Notes under the pieces: model-generated
The model's input: the letters and a program-made list of their open reading frames with translations, nothing else
Database searches by the model: none
What the model was told of the DNA's origin: nothing
Assembly: GCF_900091625.1 (NCBI RefSeq)
Contig: NZ_FMIC01000002.1
Span: 5,456,001 to 5,520,000, forward strand
DNA: 64,000 nt
Reading direction: 5' to 3'
From: Micromonospora peucetia
GTDB taxonomy: Bacteria; Actinomycetota; Actinomycetes; Mycobacteriales; Micromonosporaceae
Shown here: positions 54,299 to 63,327 of the stretch, in pieces
Position numbering within the stretch: the first letter of the stretch is position 1
Layout: the number at the start of each line of letters is the position of its first letter
Made by a program: the position numbers and the translations under genes

Positions 54299-57030
54299 CG
54301 ATCGCCTCCGAGGGTCACCAGATCGGCCAGTTCGGTGTCGTCGAGCGCGGTCAGCGCCGCCGCCCCGGCGTCGAGGACCGCCTCGGCGAGTTCCCGCTTG
54401 CCGGCGAGCAGCGCGGCGACGCGGTCCTCGACGGTGCCCTCGGCGATGAGCCGGTGCACCTGCACCGGCCGGGTCTGCCCGATCCGGTACGCCCGGTCGG
54501 TGGCCTGGTCCTCCACCGCCGGGTTCCACCACCGGTCGTAGTGCACGACGTGGTCGGCGCGGGTGAGGTTCAGGCCGGTGCCGGCGGCCCGCAGCGACAG
54601 CAGGAACACGGGGGCCTCGCCGGCGTCGAAACGGCGGACCAGATCGTCGCGGGCGGCGACGGGCAGCCCACCGTGCAGCAGCAGCGCGCCGACACCCCGG
54701 TCGGTCAGGTGCCGGTGCAGCAGCCGGGCCATCGCCACATACTGGGTGAAGACCAGCACGGCGCCGCCGCCGGGGATGATCGTGTCGAGCAGTTCGTCGA
54801 GCAGGTCCAGCTTGCCGGAGCGCCCGGCCAGCCGCGGCGCGGTCTCCCGCAGGTAGTGGGCGGGGTGGTTGCAGATCTGCTTGAGCGCGGTGAGCAGCTT
54901 GACCACCAGGCCGTGCCGGGCGAAGCCGTCGGTGTCGGCGATCGTGTCGAGCAGTTCGGCGACGCAGGCCTGGTAGAGGGCGGCCTGTTCGGCGGTGAGC
55001 GCGACCGGCTGGTCGGTCTCGGTCTTGGCGGGCAGTTCGGGGGCGATGCCGGGGTCGCTCTTGCGTCGGCGCAGCAGGAACGGCCCGACCAGCCGGGCGA
55101 GGTCCCGGCCCGCGTCGGGGTCACGGTCGGTCTGCACCGGCCCCACCCAGCGGGCCCGGAATTCGGTGAGGGTGCCGAGCAGCCCGGGGGTGGTCCAGTC
55201 CAGGATCGCCCACAGGTCGGTGAGGTCGTTCTCCACGGGGGTGCCGGTCAGGGCGACCCGGGCGGCGGCGGGGATCGCGCGCAGTGCCGTCGCGGTCTCC
55301 GAGTGCGCGTTCTTGACGTGCTGGGCCTCGTCGGCGACGAGCAGCGGCCACCGTCGGGCGGCGAGCCGGGCGGCGTCGCGGCGCAGGGTGGCCCAGGTGG
55401 TGAGCACGAACCCGCCGTCGAGCCCGTCGAGGCTGCGCCCGGGGCCGTGGAAGCGGCGTACGGGGGCGCCGGGCGCGAAGCGCCGGATCTCCCGTTCCCA
55501 GTTGCCGAGCAGCGACGCCGGACACAGCACCAGGGTTTCGCCGGCGGTGGCGGGGTCGGCCTGACGGTGCAGATGCAGGGCGATCAGCGTGACGGTCTTA
55601 CCCAGCCCCATGTCGTCGGCGAGGCAGCCGCCGAGGCCGAGGGCGGTCAGCCCGGCCAGCCAACGCAGCCCGTGCCGCTGGTAGTCACGCAGCGTCGCGG
55701 CCAGCCCGGCCGGTACGGGCACCGGGGGCATGCCGTCGCTGTCGGTGAGCCGTCGGGCGGTGTCGGCCAGCCAGCCCTCGGTGCGCACGTCGACGCGTTC
55801 GCCGTCGACGTGCGTCGCGCCGGTCAGCGCGGCGCGCAGGGCGGGCATCGCGGCCAGCGACCCGGCTCGCGGCTCGCGGGCGCGGCGGGCCAACTCCGGG
55901 GGCACCAGCACCCACCGCTCGCGCAGCCGCACCACGGGCCGGTGCGCGTCGGCGAGCAGGGCCAGCTCGGCGGGGGTGAGCGGGGTGCCGTGCAGGCTGA
56001 GCCGCCAGTGCAGCGTCAGGTCGCCCGGCTCGGCGAGCAGGCCGCCCCCGCCCGCGCGGGCCGGGGCGCGCAGCACCGCCGAGGTGGTGAGGTCCCGGTC
56101 GAGTCCGGCCGGCCAGTGCACGTCGACACCCTCGGCGGCGAGCCGGGTCGCCGCGCCGGTGGCCAGGTCGACGACCTGCGTGTCGGCCAGCGTCAACGCG
56201 TCGGGTACCGCCGCCTCCAGCAGCCCGGCCAGGGGCGGCCACACCCGTACGGCGTGCCGCAGGGCCAGCAGCGCGGCGTCACGGGACCCGGGCGGGAACC
56301 CGGGGGCGGTGGCCCGCCACAGCGCGGCGGTGTCGGTGAGCAGTCCCGGCGTGGTGCGGCGGTGCACCTGCGCCACCAGCAGCCACGGCGCGTCGGGGGT
56401 GTCGCGGTGTTCCAGGCGCAGCGACAGCCGTACCGCCGCGTCGGCGTCGGCGGCGACCCGGGCAGCCCAGTCGCGTAGCCGTCCGACCGGGGTGGGCGGT
56501 AGCGCCGACCAGGCGCAGGTGGCCGCGTCGTCGCGGGGCAGGGTGTCGGCGACCGCGTCGAGGAAGTCACGCAGCAGCCGCGCCGGGTCGGGCAGCCAGG
56601 CCGGGGTGCGCCCGGGCACCGGCGTGGCGCGTGCGGTGGCGGGCATCGCGGCGGCGAGCCGCGCCTGCCGGGCCTCGTCGTCGACGGTGAGCGGCCCGAC
56701 CCGCCAGGTGTCGTGCCCGGTGGGGGTGACCGCGGGCAGCAGCAGGCCGCGGGCGGCCAGGTGCAGGGCCTCGCGGGCCGCCGCGGCCCAGAACGCCGCC
56801 GCCGGGTCGGTGGCCGGCCCGGCCAGCAGCAGCGGTACGCCGGTGGCCACGCTCACCCGCCGCGCGGGCACCGACGCCGGCTGGCCGTGCGGCGGCGTCG
56901 CCAGGGTCACCTTCACGGGGTCGCCGGGCCCGCCGGGTGGGGCGTCGCCGTCGGGGGACCAGACGAGCAGCACCCCGGCGCGGGGCGGGTCGGCCGGGGT
57001 GAACGTGACGGCGTGGGAGCCGATCGTCAC
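54295..57030 (-). CDS. SNF2-family DNA helicase/ATPase
   Basis: A 911-residue protein. N-terminal ~430 residues are unrecognised and actinobacteria-specific. The C-terminal two-lobe ATPase has Walker A DDMGLGKT, DEAQ (LLVADEAQHVKN), TGTPVEND and motif VI QATDRAYRIGQTRP. SNF2 enzymes of this type with a SWIM partner are proposed to remodel or unwind DNA-protein complexes, possibly in repair. The start is GTG at 57030 with GGAAGGA about 5 nt before it. Confidence 0.9.
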   Translation of the reverse strand: MTIGSHAVTFTPADPPRAGVLLVWSPDGDAPPGGPGDPVKVTLATPPHGQPASVPARRVSVATGVPLLLAGPATDPAAAFWAAAAREALHLAARGLLLPAVTPTGHDTWRVGPLTVDDEARQARLAAAMPATARATPVPGRTPAWLPDPARLLRDFLDAVADTLPRDDAATCAWSALPPTPVGRLRDWAARVAADADAAVRLSLRLEHRDTPDAPWLLVAQVHRRTTPGLLTDTAALWRATAPGFPPGSRDAALLALRHAVRVWPPLAGLLEAAVPDALTLADTQVVDLATGAATRLAAEGVDVHWPAGLDRDLTTSAVLRAPARAGGGGLLAEPGDLTLHWRLSLHGTPLTPAELALLADAHRPVVRLRERWVLVPPELARRAREPRAGSLAAMPALRAALTGATHVDGERVDVRTEGWLADTARRLTDSDGMPPVPVPAGLAATLRDYQRHGLRWLAGLTALGLGGCLADDMGLGKTVTLIALHLHRQADPATAGETLVLCPASLLGNWEREIRRFAPGAPVRRFHGPGRSLDGLDGGFVLTTWATLRRDAARLAARRWPLLVADEAQHVKNAHSETATALRAIPAAARVALTGTPVENDLTDLWAILDWTTPGLLGTLTEFRARWVGPVQTDRDPDAGRDLARLVGPFLLRRRKSDPGIAPELPAKTETDQPVALTAEQAALYQACVAELLDTIADTDGFARHGLVVKLLTALKQICNHPAHYLRETAPRLAGRSGKLDLLDELLDTIIPGGGAVLVFTQYVAMARLLHRHLTDRGVGALLLHGGLPVAARDDLVRRFDAGEAPVFLLSLRAAGTGLNLTRADHVVHYDRWWNPAVEDQATDRAYRIGQTRPVQVHRLIAEGTVEDRVAALLAGKRELAEAVLDAGAAALTALDDTELADLVTLGGDR

Positions 57031-57116
57031 GGGTGTCCTTCCGGGTGCGGGTCGGCGGTCAGGTTCGCGGGCGTCGGGCTGCGCCGCGACGGGGGCGGGG
57101 GCGGGGGCCCGACGAC

Positions 57117-57935
57117 TCACTGGTCGAGACGCCGGTAGCGGCGCACCGCCAGGGGCAGGAACACGGCGATCAGCAGCAGCGGCCAGGCCACGGCGAGTGT
57201 GACGGCGTGCTGCGCGGCGAACGACTCGCCGCCCCAGCCGGGATTGCCGAACAGTTCCCGGCAGGCCGCGACGGTCGCCGACAACGGGTTCCACTCGGCG
57301 ATCACGGCGAGCCAGCCGGGCATGGTGTCGGGGGAGACGAACGCGTTGGAGGTGAACCCGAGCGGCCAGACCAGGATCTGCAGCACCACCACCGACTCGG
57401 GTTTGCGCAGCATCAACGCCAGGTGGATGCCGACCCAGATCAGCGCGAAGCGCAGCAGCAGGAGCAGCCCGATCGCGGCCAGCGCCGCCGGTGCCCCGGC
57501 CCGCCACTGCCAGCCGACGGCGACGCCGCAGGCGAACATGACGGCCAGACCGGCGGCGCAGTTCAGCAGGTCCGCGGCGGCCCGGCCGGTGAGCACCGCC
57601 GACGGCGTCATCGGCAGGGACCGGAACCGGTCGGTGACACCGCGCGCGGTGTCGGTGGCCACGGCCGCGTACGTCGACTCGATGCCGAAGACGACCGTCA
57701 TGGCGAACATGCCGGGCAGCAGGAACTCCCGGTAGTCGCCGCCGCCGGGCACGCTCATCGCGCCGCCGAACAGGTAGCCGAACATCAGCACCATCAGCAC
57801 CGGGAAGAGCAGCCCGACGACGAACTGCGCGGGTTGCCGGGCCCAGTGCGCCAGGGCCCGGCCGGTGAGGGTGGCACCGTCGGCGACGGCCCAGCGCAGG
57901 CGGTGCGGCCACGGGTGGACGGTGGTCGCGCTCAT
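57117..57935 (-). CDS. ABC-2 type permease (DrrB-like)
   Basis: A 272-residue integral membrane protein with about six hydrophobic helices and the ABC-2 pattern LLPGMFAMTVVFGIESTY and SLPMTPSAVLTGR. It pairs with the ATPase upstream, and its ATG overlaps the ATPase stop (ATGA). Together they should export a hydrophobic drug or lipid, with the divergent TetR as likely regulator. Confidence 0.88.
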   Translation of the reverse strand: MSATTVHPWPHRLRWAVADGATLTGRALAHWARQPAQFVVGLLFPVLMVLMFGYLFGGAMSVPGGGDYREFLLPGMFAMTVVFGIESTYAAVATDTARGVTDRFRSLPMTPSAVLTGRAAADLLNCAAGLAVMFACGVAVGWQWRAGAPAALAAIGLLLLLRFALIWVGIHLALMLRKPESVVVLQILVWPLGFTSNAFVSPDTMPGWLAVIAEWNPLSATVAACRELFGNPGWGGESFAAQHAVTLAVAWPLLLIAVFLPLAVRRYRRLDQ

Positions 57936-58903
57936 CGGCTCACCTTCTCTCTGGTGGGGGAGTCGTCGCCAGTGAGCCGCAGGAACACCTCGTCGAGGGT
58001 GGGGCGGCGTACCGCGACGTCGGCGGCGGTGAGGCCGGTGTCGTCCAGCGCCCGCAGCACGGCGGCCAGCGCGGCGACCCGCCCGGTGACGGGAACGCTG
58101 AGGCGCAGGCCCGCGGTGTCGACGGACGGGGTCGCGGCGACGGCGGCGCCGACGACGCGTACGGCCCGGTCAAGATCGTCGGTGCGGGTCAGCACGACGT
58201 CGACGCGGTCGCCGCCGAGCGCGGTCTTCAGCTGCTCGGGGGTGCCGTCGGCGATCACCCGGCCGGCGTCGACGACCCGGATGGTGTGGGCGAGCTGGTC
58301 GGCCTCCTCCAGGTACTGCGTGGTCAGCAGCACGGTGGTGCCGTCGGTGACGAGCCGCCGTACCGCCTCCCACACCTGCGCGCGGGCACGCGGGTCGAGG
58401 CCGGTGGTGGGCTCGTCGAGGAAGAGCACCGGCGGGTCGAGGATCAGGCTCGCCGCGAGGTCGAGTCGGCGGCGCATCCCACCGGAGTACGTGCCGACGG
58501 GCCTCTCGGCGGCGTCGGTCAGGTCGAAGCGGGCGAGCAGTTCGGCGGCCCGGGCGCGGGCCCGCGCGCCGCCGAGGTGGTGCAGCCGGCCGAACAGGAT
58601 GAGGTTCTGCCGGCCGCTGAGCACCTCGTCGAGCGCGGCGTGCTGGCCGACCAGTCCGATGCGGGCGCGGACCCGCTCGGGGTGGCGCAGCACGTCGGCT
58701 CCGGCCACCCGAGCCGTGCCGGCGTCGGGCCGCAGCAGGGCCGTCAGCACCCGCACGGCGGTCGTCTTACCCGCCCCGTTCGGGCCGAGCAGGCCGCAGA
58801 CGGTGCCGGCGGGCACCGTCAGATCGAGGCCGGCGAGGGCCTCGGTGTCGCCGTAGCGCTTGCGTAGTCCATCGGCCTCGATGGCCGGTCCGTCGTCGTG
58901 CAT
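57932..58903 (-). CDS. ABC exporter ATPase (DrrA-like)
   Basis: A 323-residue ATPase with Walker A GPNGAGKTT, signature YSGGMRRRLDLA, Walker B VLFLDEPTTGLD and a C-terminal DrrA-type extension. It drives export with the ABC-2 permease. The start ATG lies 26 nt from the palindromic operator shared with the TetR gene on the other side, so it is probably repressed by that regulator. Confidence 0.92.
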   Translation of the reverse strand: MHDDGPAIEADGLRKRYGDTEALAGLDLTVPAGTVCGLLGPNGAGKTTAVRVLTALLRPDAGTARVAGADVLRHPERVRARIGLVGQHAALDEVLSGRQNLILFGRLHHLGGARARARAAELLARFDLTDAAERPVGTYSGGMRRRLDLAASLILDPPVLFLDEPTTGLDPRARAQVWEAVRRLVTDGTTVLLTTQYLEEADQLAHTIRVVDAGRVIADGTPEQLKTALGGDRVDVVLTRTDDLDRAVRVVGAAVAATPSVDTAGLRLSVPVTGRVAALAAVLRALDDTGLTAADVAVRRPTLDEVFLRLTGDDSPTREKVSR

Positions 58904-58930
58904 CCGCCCCCCCGCCCGTCCGTTTCGTAC

Positions 58931-58957
58931 GCCGTACCGTACAGCATACGGTACGGC
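58931..58957. promoter_or_regulatory. Perfect TetR-type operator between the ABC exporter and TetR genes
   Basis: GCCGTACCGTA and its exact complement (11 bp each) flank a 5-nt centre (CAGCA). It lies between the two divergent starts, just upstream of the TAGAGT box of the TetR gene. Confidence 0.7.
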
Positions 58958-58963
58958 GCACGG

Positions 58964-58978
58964 TAGAGTGCCCGGATG
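58964..58978 (+). promoter_or_regulatory. Leaderless-type promoter TAGAGT of the TetR gene
   Basis: TAGAGT ends 6 nt before the ATG, so the mRNA is probably leaderless. The operator lies where the -35 should be. Confidence 0.5.
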
Positions 58979-59764
58979 ACGACCGAGTACAGCGGCACCG
59001 GCGACCCCGCGCGCAGCCTCGCCCTGCTCTGGCGCACCCGCGAACGCACCAGCCGCAAAGGTCGACCCGACCTGTCCGTGGACCGGATCGTGCGCGCCGC
59101 CATCGACGTGGCCGACGCCGAGGGCCTCGCCGCGCTGTCCATGCGCCGGGTCGCCGAACGCCTCGGCGTCGGCACCATGTCCCTCTACACCTATGTCCCC
59201 GGCAAGGGCGAACTGCTCGACGTCATGCTCGACACCGTCTACGGCGAGACCGCCCGCCCCGACGACGTGCCCGGCGGCTGGCGCGGCCGGCTCACCCACA
59301 TCGCCCGCGAGACCTGGGCGCTCTACCTGCGCCACCCCTGGCTGCTGCAGGTCGCCACCAACCGCCCCCCGCTGGGCCCCCACGTCATCGCCCGCTACGA
59401 GTACGAACTGCGCGCCGTCGACGGCATCGGCCTGACCGACCTGGAGATGGACGCCGTCGTCACCCTCATCTCCGGGTACGTCCACGGCGCCGTACGCAGC
59501 GCCGTGGAGGCCGCCCAGGCCGCCGCGCACACCGGCATGACCGAGCAGCAGTGGTGGCAGGCCCACGCCCCCTACCTGGAGAAGGCCCTCGACCCGCGCC
59601 GCTACCCCCTCGCGGCCCGCGTCGGCACCGCAGCCGGCCAGGAGCACCAGGCCGCCACCGACCCCCACGGCGCGTTCGACTTCGGCCTGGCCCGCATCCT
59701 CGACGGCATCGAGGTGCTCATCGCCGGCCGCCCGGACGCCACGACCACGACCGGCGACCGATAA
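58976..59764 (+). CDS. TetR-family regulator
   Basis: A 262-residue TetR regulator. The N-terminal helix-turn-helix is typical (LSMRRVAERLGVGTMSLYTY), following a short Arg-rich arm, and the C-terminal ligand-binding domain is TetR_C-like. The palindrome upstream is its presumed binding site, and the divergent DrrAB-like exporter its likely target. The ATG follows a leaderless -10 box. Confidence 0.88.
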   Translation: MTTEYSGTGDPARSLALLWRTRERTSRKGRPDLSVDRIVRAAIDVADAEGLAALSMRRVAERLGVGTMSLYTYVPGKGELLDVMLDTVYGETARPDDVPGGWRGRLTHIARETWALYLRHPWLLQVATNRPPLGPHVIARYEYELRAVDGIGLTDLEMDAVVTLISGYVHGAVRSAVEAAQAAAHTGMTEQQWWQAHAPYLEKALDPRRYPLAARVGTAAGQEHQAATDPHGAFDFGLARILDGIEVLIAGRPDATTTTGDR

Positions 59765-59777
59765 CCTTGCCGGCATG
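59762..59777 (+). promoter_or_regulatory. Leaderless-type promoter TAACCT of the peptide deformylase gene
   Basis: TAACCT (59762-59767) overlaps the TetR gene end and lies 7 nt before the deformylase ATG. Confidence 0.35.
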
Positions 59778-60284
59778 ACCATGCGCCCCATCAGGATCAT
59801 CGGTGACCCCGTGCTGCGCACCCCCAGCGAACCCGTCACCAGCTTCGACGACGAACTGCGCGCCCTGGTCACCGACCTGATGGACACCCTGCTCGGCGCA
59901 CCCGGTCGCGCCGGTGTCGCCGCCCCCCAGATCGGCGTCAACGCCCAGGTGTTCGTCTACGACGCCGGCGGCCACCGCGGCCACCTCGTCAACCCGACGC
60001 TTCAGGTGTCGGAGGAACTCCAGGACGACGACGAGGGCTGCCTGTCCATCCCCGGCCTCTACTTCCCGACCCCGCGCGCCCTGCACGCCACCGCCCACGG
60101 CTTCGACCAGCACGGCGAGCCGCTGACCATCTCCGGCAGCGGATTCCTCGCCCGGGCCCTGCAACACGAGACCGACCACCTGGCCGGGCGCCTCTACGTC
60201 GACACCCTGCGCGGGGACACCCGCCGCAAGGCGCTGCGGGAGATCCGCGCCGGCCGCTTCGACTCACCCAGCCGCCACGGCTGA
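59775..60284 (+). CDS. def: Peptide deformylase
   Basis: A 169-residue enzyme with all three motifs: GVAAPQIG, EGCLSIP and QHETDHLAG (metal-binding HExxH-type with the ligand Cys in EGCLS). It removes the N-formyl group from nascent proteins. It lies 10 nt after the TetR gene and may be expressed with it or from its own leaderless promoter. Paralogs are common in actinobacteria, so this may not be the only one. Confidence 0.93.
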   Translation: MTMRPIRIIGDPVLRTPSEPVTSFDDELRALVTDLMDTLLGAPGRAGVAAPQIGVNAQVFVYDAGGHRGHLVNPTLQVSEELQDDDEGCLSIPGLYFPTPRALHATAHGFDQHGEPLTISGSGFLARALQHETDHLAGRLYVDTLRGDTRRKALREIRAGRFDSPSRHG

Positions 60285-60380
60285 GGCGCGCACCCGCCCG
60301 GCTCACGTGCGGGTCATCCTGGCCGCCCAATGGCAGGCACGGCCTCGTCCTGCGCCCGGGTGGCGGCGGAGGGGACGTTG

Positions 60381-61157
60381 TCACCGTGGGTGGGCGCTCA
60401 GCGCGTACTCGCCGTAGTCGGCCACCCGGGTGAAGCCCAGCCGCCCGTAGAGCCGCAACGCCGCCGCATTGTCCGCCTTCACGTTGAGCGTGACGTGCGC
60501 GACCTGCTCGCGCAGCCGCCGGCACAGCGCGGCCACCACCGCGCCGGCCAGTCCCTGCCCACGCAGCCGGGGATGGGTGGTGACGTTGCCCAGCGCCGCC
60601 ACCCGGTACGCCGGCGAGAACACGTGCACCCCGGCGACCGCCACCAGCTCTCCGCCGTCGCGGACGCCCACGTACTGGCCGGTGTCCAGCATCCGGGGGT
60701 CGAACCAGTTGCCCGGGTAGGCGACGTCGTACAGCCGGCGCAGCGCCGGCAGGTCGCCCGCGTCCAGGACCGTCCCGGCGGGGGCCAGCGCGGCCAGCCG
60801 CTGCGGGTCGGTCAGCGCCATCCGGTGGTGCGGGCCGGCCTCGTCCATCCGGAACGCCCCGGTCAGGGCCGGCTCCAGCCCGGGGGACAGGTGCGCCCAC
60901 AGGCGCACCGGCAGCACCGGCGCCAACTCCCGCAGCAGCGCCGCCAGCCGGCTCACCCGGGACGGGGGAGCGAACGCCAGCAGGGTGGGCGGGTCGGCGC
61001 CGTGGTACAGCAACGCCACCTCCTCGTCACGACGGAACCAGGAGGTGTACGGCCAGAAGAAGTCGTCCAGGTCACCCAACTGGTACGCGTGCAGCACCGG
61101 GTCCCGCCCGAGCAGCGCGGCGAGGACGGCCCGGTCGTGTTCGGCGCGTACCGGCAT
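60381..61157 (-). CDS. GNAT-family acetyltransferase
   Basis: A 258-residue protein. The C-terminal GNAT domain has VTTHPRLRGQGLAGAVVAAL (the acetyl-CoA binding R/Q-x-x-G-x-G/A region) and NVKADNAAALRLYGRLGF. The N-terminal ~120 residues are an extra domain of the DUF4081 type in this family as I recall. The substrate is unknown. The start ATG at 61157 is chosen over an earlier one at 61175. Confidence 0.8.
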   Translation of the reverse strand: MPVRAEHDRAVLAALLGRDPVLHAYQLGDLDDFFWPYTSWFRRDEEVALLYHGADPPTLLAFAPPSRVSRLAALLRELAPVLPVRLWAHLSPGLEPALTGAFRMDEAGPHHRMALTDPQRLAALAPAGTVLDAGDLPALRRLYDVAYPGNWFDPRMLDTGQYVGVRDGGELVAVAGVHVFSPAYRVAALGNVTTHPRLRGQGLAGAVVAALCRRLREQVAHVTLNVKADNAAALRLYGRLGFTRVADYGEYALSAHPR

Positions 61158-61208
61158 CCGATGATGATCACACACCCGGCCGGGCCCGTCCCCGGGCGAT
61201 GGTGGTCC

Positions 61209-61577
61209 TCAGCAGCCCCGCGGCCCGATGGTCTCCGGCCCGGCGGGGAGGTTCTCGTGCGCCCACCGGCCCAGCGCGTCGAGGACCGGCAGCAGTGCGG
61301 CGCCCGGCCCGGTGAGCTCGTAGCTCACCCCCACCGGGGGACCCTGCCGGACCGTCCGGCTGACCAGACCGAGCCGGACGAGCTCGCCCAGCCGGTCGGA
61401 GAGCACCGACTCGCTGATCCCGGGCAGGGCGCGGGTCAGCTCGGCGAACCCGGCCGGCCCGTCGGCGAGAGTGCTCAGGAGCATGCCGTTCCACCGCTTG
61501 CCGAGGAACGCGAAGGCCCGAGCAATGCCCCCGTCACACGTACGGGGCGTGGCGTCTGCCTCCGGCCTGACCGTCAT
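61209..61577 (-). CDS. HxlR-family regulator
   Basis: A 122-residue HxlR winged-helix protein (FLGKRWNGMLLSTLADGPAG, ISESVLSDRLGELVRLGLV). A conserved Cys-containing N-terminal segment (TCDGGIARA) and C-terminal Cys may sense redox or electrophiles. It is divergent from the nitroreductase gene and probably controls it through the intergenic AT-rich repeats. Confidence 0.85.
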   Translation of the reverse strand: MTVRPEADATPRTCDGGIARAFAFLGKRWNGMLLSTLADGPAGFAELTRALPGISESVLSDRLGELVRLGLVSRTVRQGPPVGVSYELTGPGAALLPVLDALGRWAHENLPAGPETIGPRGC

Positions 61578-61610
61578 GTCCTCAGGATACGGGGAACACC
61601 CCGTGAGCAA

Positions 61611-61640
61611 CGAGCTACTAAAAAGCTAGCTGCTACTGTA
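61611..61640. promoter_or_regulatory. AT-rich CTA-containing region between HxlR and nitroreductase genes
   Basis: The gap has AGCTACTAAAAAGCTAGCT and a -10-like TACTGT (61634-61639) in a region much more AT-rich than its surroundings. Repeated GCTA/TAGC words may form the HxlR operator. Confidence 0.35.
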
Positions 61641-61677
61641 GCCGAAGCACGTTAGCCGACTTCATGGAGACGCCCCG

Positions 61678-62289
61678 ATGACCGACATCCACTCGCCCCT
61701 GATCAACCTCGACCCCGAGGCACAGGCGCTGCTGTTCACCGACGCCCGCACCGCCAACACCTTCACCGACGAACCGGTCACCGACGAGCAACTCCAGGCG
61801 ATCTACGAACTCGCCAAGTACCCGCCCACCGCAGCCAACACCCAGCCGCTACGCATCGTCTACGTCCACCCCGGCGAAGCCCGCACCCGCCTGACCGCCC
61901 ACATGAGCGAAGGCAACCGGGCCAAGACCGGCAGCGCCCCCATGGTCGCCGTGCTCGCCGCCGACACCGACTTCCACGAGTTCATCCCGCAGGTGTTCCC
62001 CATCCGACCCCAGATGCGCGACGACCTCGCCGGCAACCCCGAAGCACGCGAGGGCATGGCCCGCTTCAACGCCGCCCTGCAGATCGGCTACTTCCTGCTC
62101 GCCGTCCGCGCCGCCGGTCTGGCCGCCGGCCCCATGGCCGGCTTCGACGCCGCCGGCATCGACCGCGAGTTCTTCGCCGACAGCACCTGGAAGACCCTGC
62201 TCGTGGTCAACATCGGCCGCCCCGGCGAGAACGCCTGGTTCCCGCGCCTGCCCCGCCTCGACTACACCGACGTCGTCCGGCACGCCTGA
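61678..62289 (+). CDS. Nitroreductase-family protein (malonic semialdehyde reductase RutE-like)
   Basis: A 203-residue flavin-dependent nitroreductase-fold protein. PTAANTQPLRIVYV is the FMN-binding segment, followed by GYFLLAVRAAGLAAGPMAGFD and a late LLVVNIGRP. RutE homologs reduce malonic semialdehyde in pyrimidine degradation, but here the context is an HxlR regulator, common for nitroreductases responding to electrophiles. The exact substrate is undetermined. Confidence 0.82.
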   Translation: MTDIHSPLINLDPEAQALLFTDARTANTFTDEPVTDEQLQAIYELAKYPPTAANTQPLRIVYVHPGEARTRLTAHMSEGNRAKTGSAPMVAVLAADTDFHEFIPQVFPIRPQMRDDLAGNPEAREGMARFNAALQIGYFLLAVRAAGLAAGPMAGFDAAGIDREFFADSTWKTLLVVNIGRPGENAWFPRLPRLDYTDVVRHA

Positions 62290-62332
62290 GACGCCCCACC
62301 CACCAACAACCCGACCAGTGGGTGGCGACCCC

Positions 62333-63112
62333 TCAGGCCGCCACCCACTGGTCGAAGCCCAACCTGCCGACCAACGCCACCACCACGACCAACAACACGA
62401 CCCGCACAAAACCCGAACCACGCCGCAACGCCATCCGCGCCCCCAACGCGGCCCCGGCGATGTTGCACACCGCCATCGCCGCCCCGAGCAGCCACCACAC
62501 GTGCCCGGTCGCCGCGAACACCACCAACGCGCCCAGATTCGTGCCCACGTTCACGACCTTCGCCATCGCCGAACCATGCACGAAGTCCGCACCCACCAGC
62601 GCCGTGAACGCCACCACCAGAAACGTCCCCGTCCCCGGACCCACCAGCCCGTCGTACAACGCGATACCCACCCCGGCCACCAGCACCGCCACACCCACCC
62701 GCACCCGGGTCCGCCGATGCGGCAGCGACACCACCCCCAACCGCGGACGCAGCACCACGAACGCCGCCACACCCACCAGCACCACCAACACCACCGGCCG
62801 GTACGCCGACGCAGGCACCGCCCCCGCCAGCGCCGCACCCACCCCCGCACAACACATCGCCAACACCGCCGACGGCCCCGCCACCGCCCAGTCGATCTTC
62901 GTGGACCGCGCGTACGTCACCGCCGCCGTCGTCGTACCCGCGATCGCCGTCAGCTTGTTCGTGGCCAACGCCGACACCACCGGCATCCCCGGCACCGCCA
63001 CCATCAACACCGGCAACAGCAACAGGCCACCACCACCCACCACCGCGTCGATCCAACCGGCCATGGCGGCCACGGCGAGCAGGGTGGTCAGCGACAAAGG
63101 ATCCACATCCAC
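62333..63112 (-). CDS. TSUP (TauE/SafE-like) sulfite exporter-family permease
   Basis: A 259-residue integral membrane protein with about eight hydrophobic helices and the TSUP repeats (AGWIDAVVGGGGLLLLPVLM and a second GIALYDGLVGPGTGTFL). The family moves small sulfur-containing or organic anions. The protein is AT-poor and stands alone near the window end. Confidence 0.85.
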   Translation of the reverse strand: MDVDPLSLTTLLAVAAMAGWIDAVVGGGGLLLLPVLMVAVPGMPVVSALATNKLTAIAGTTTAAVTYARSTKIDWAVAGPSAVLAMCCAGVGAALAGAVPASAYRPVVLVVLVGVAAFVVLRPRLGVVSLPHRRTRVRVGVAVLVAGVGIALYDGLVGPGTGTFLVVAFTALVGADFVHGSAMAKVVNVGTNLGALVVFAATGHVWWLLGAAMAVCNIAGAALGARMALRRGSGFVRVVLLVVVVALVGRLGFDQWVAA

Positions 63113-63201
63113 GGGCCGTCATTCTTCCCACCGGCACCCGCCCCACGACCCCACCTGTGGCCAGCCTCACCAGCGCCGACCAGCACCACCACATCACATG
63201 C

Positions 63202-63288
63202 TCACCGACCCCGAACCCGCCGCAGCCACACACCCACCGCCCCCAACGCCACGAACAACAGCACCGAGCAGAACAACACCTTCAACAC
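63202..63288 (-). CDS. Small membrane protein, 28 aa (putative)
   Basis: VLKVLFCSVLLFVALGAVGV plus a RLRRVRGR tail, a single hydrophobic segment. GTG with GGGAGGG about 8 nt upstream supports translation. Confidence is limited by size; a longer frame upstream is less likely. Confidence 0.35.
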   Translation of the reverse strand: MLKVLFCSVLLFVALGAVGVWLRRVRGR

Positions 63289-63311
63289 CGGGTAACCCTC
63301 CCACCGCCACG

Positions 63312-63327
63312 TAGGGTGCAAAGCGTG
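63312..63327 (+). promoter_or_regulatory. Leaderless-type promoter TAGGGT of the EEP-family gene
   Basis: TAGGGT (63312-63317) ends 7 nt before the GTG at 63325, the same grammar as other leaderless starts in the window. Confidence 0.4.
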
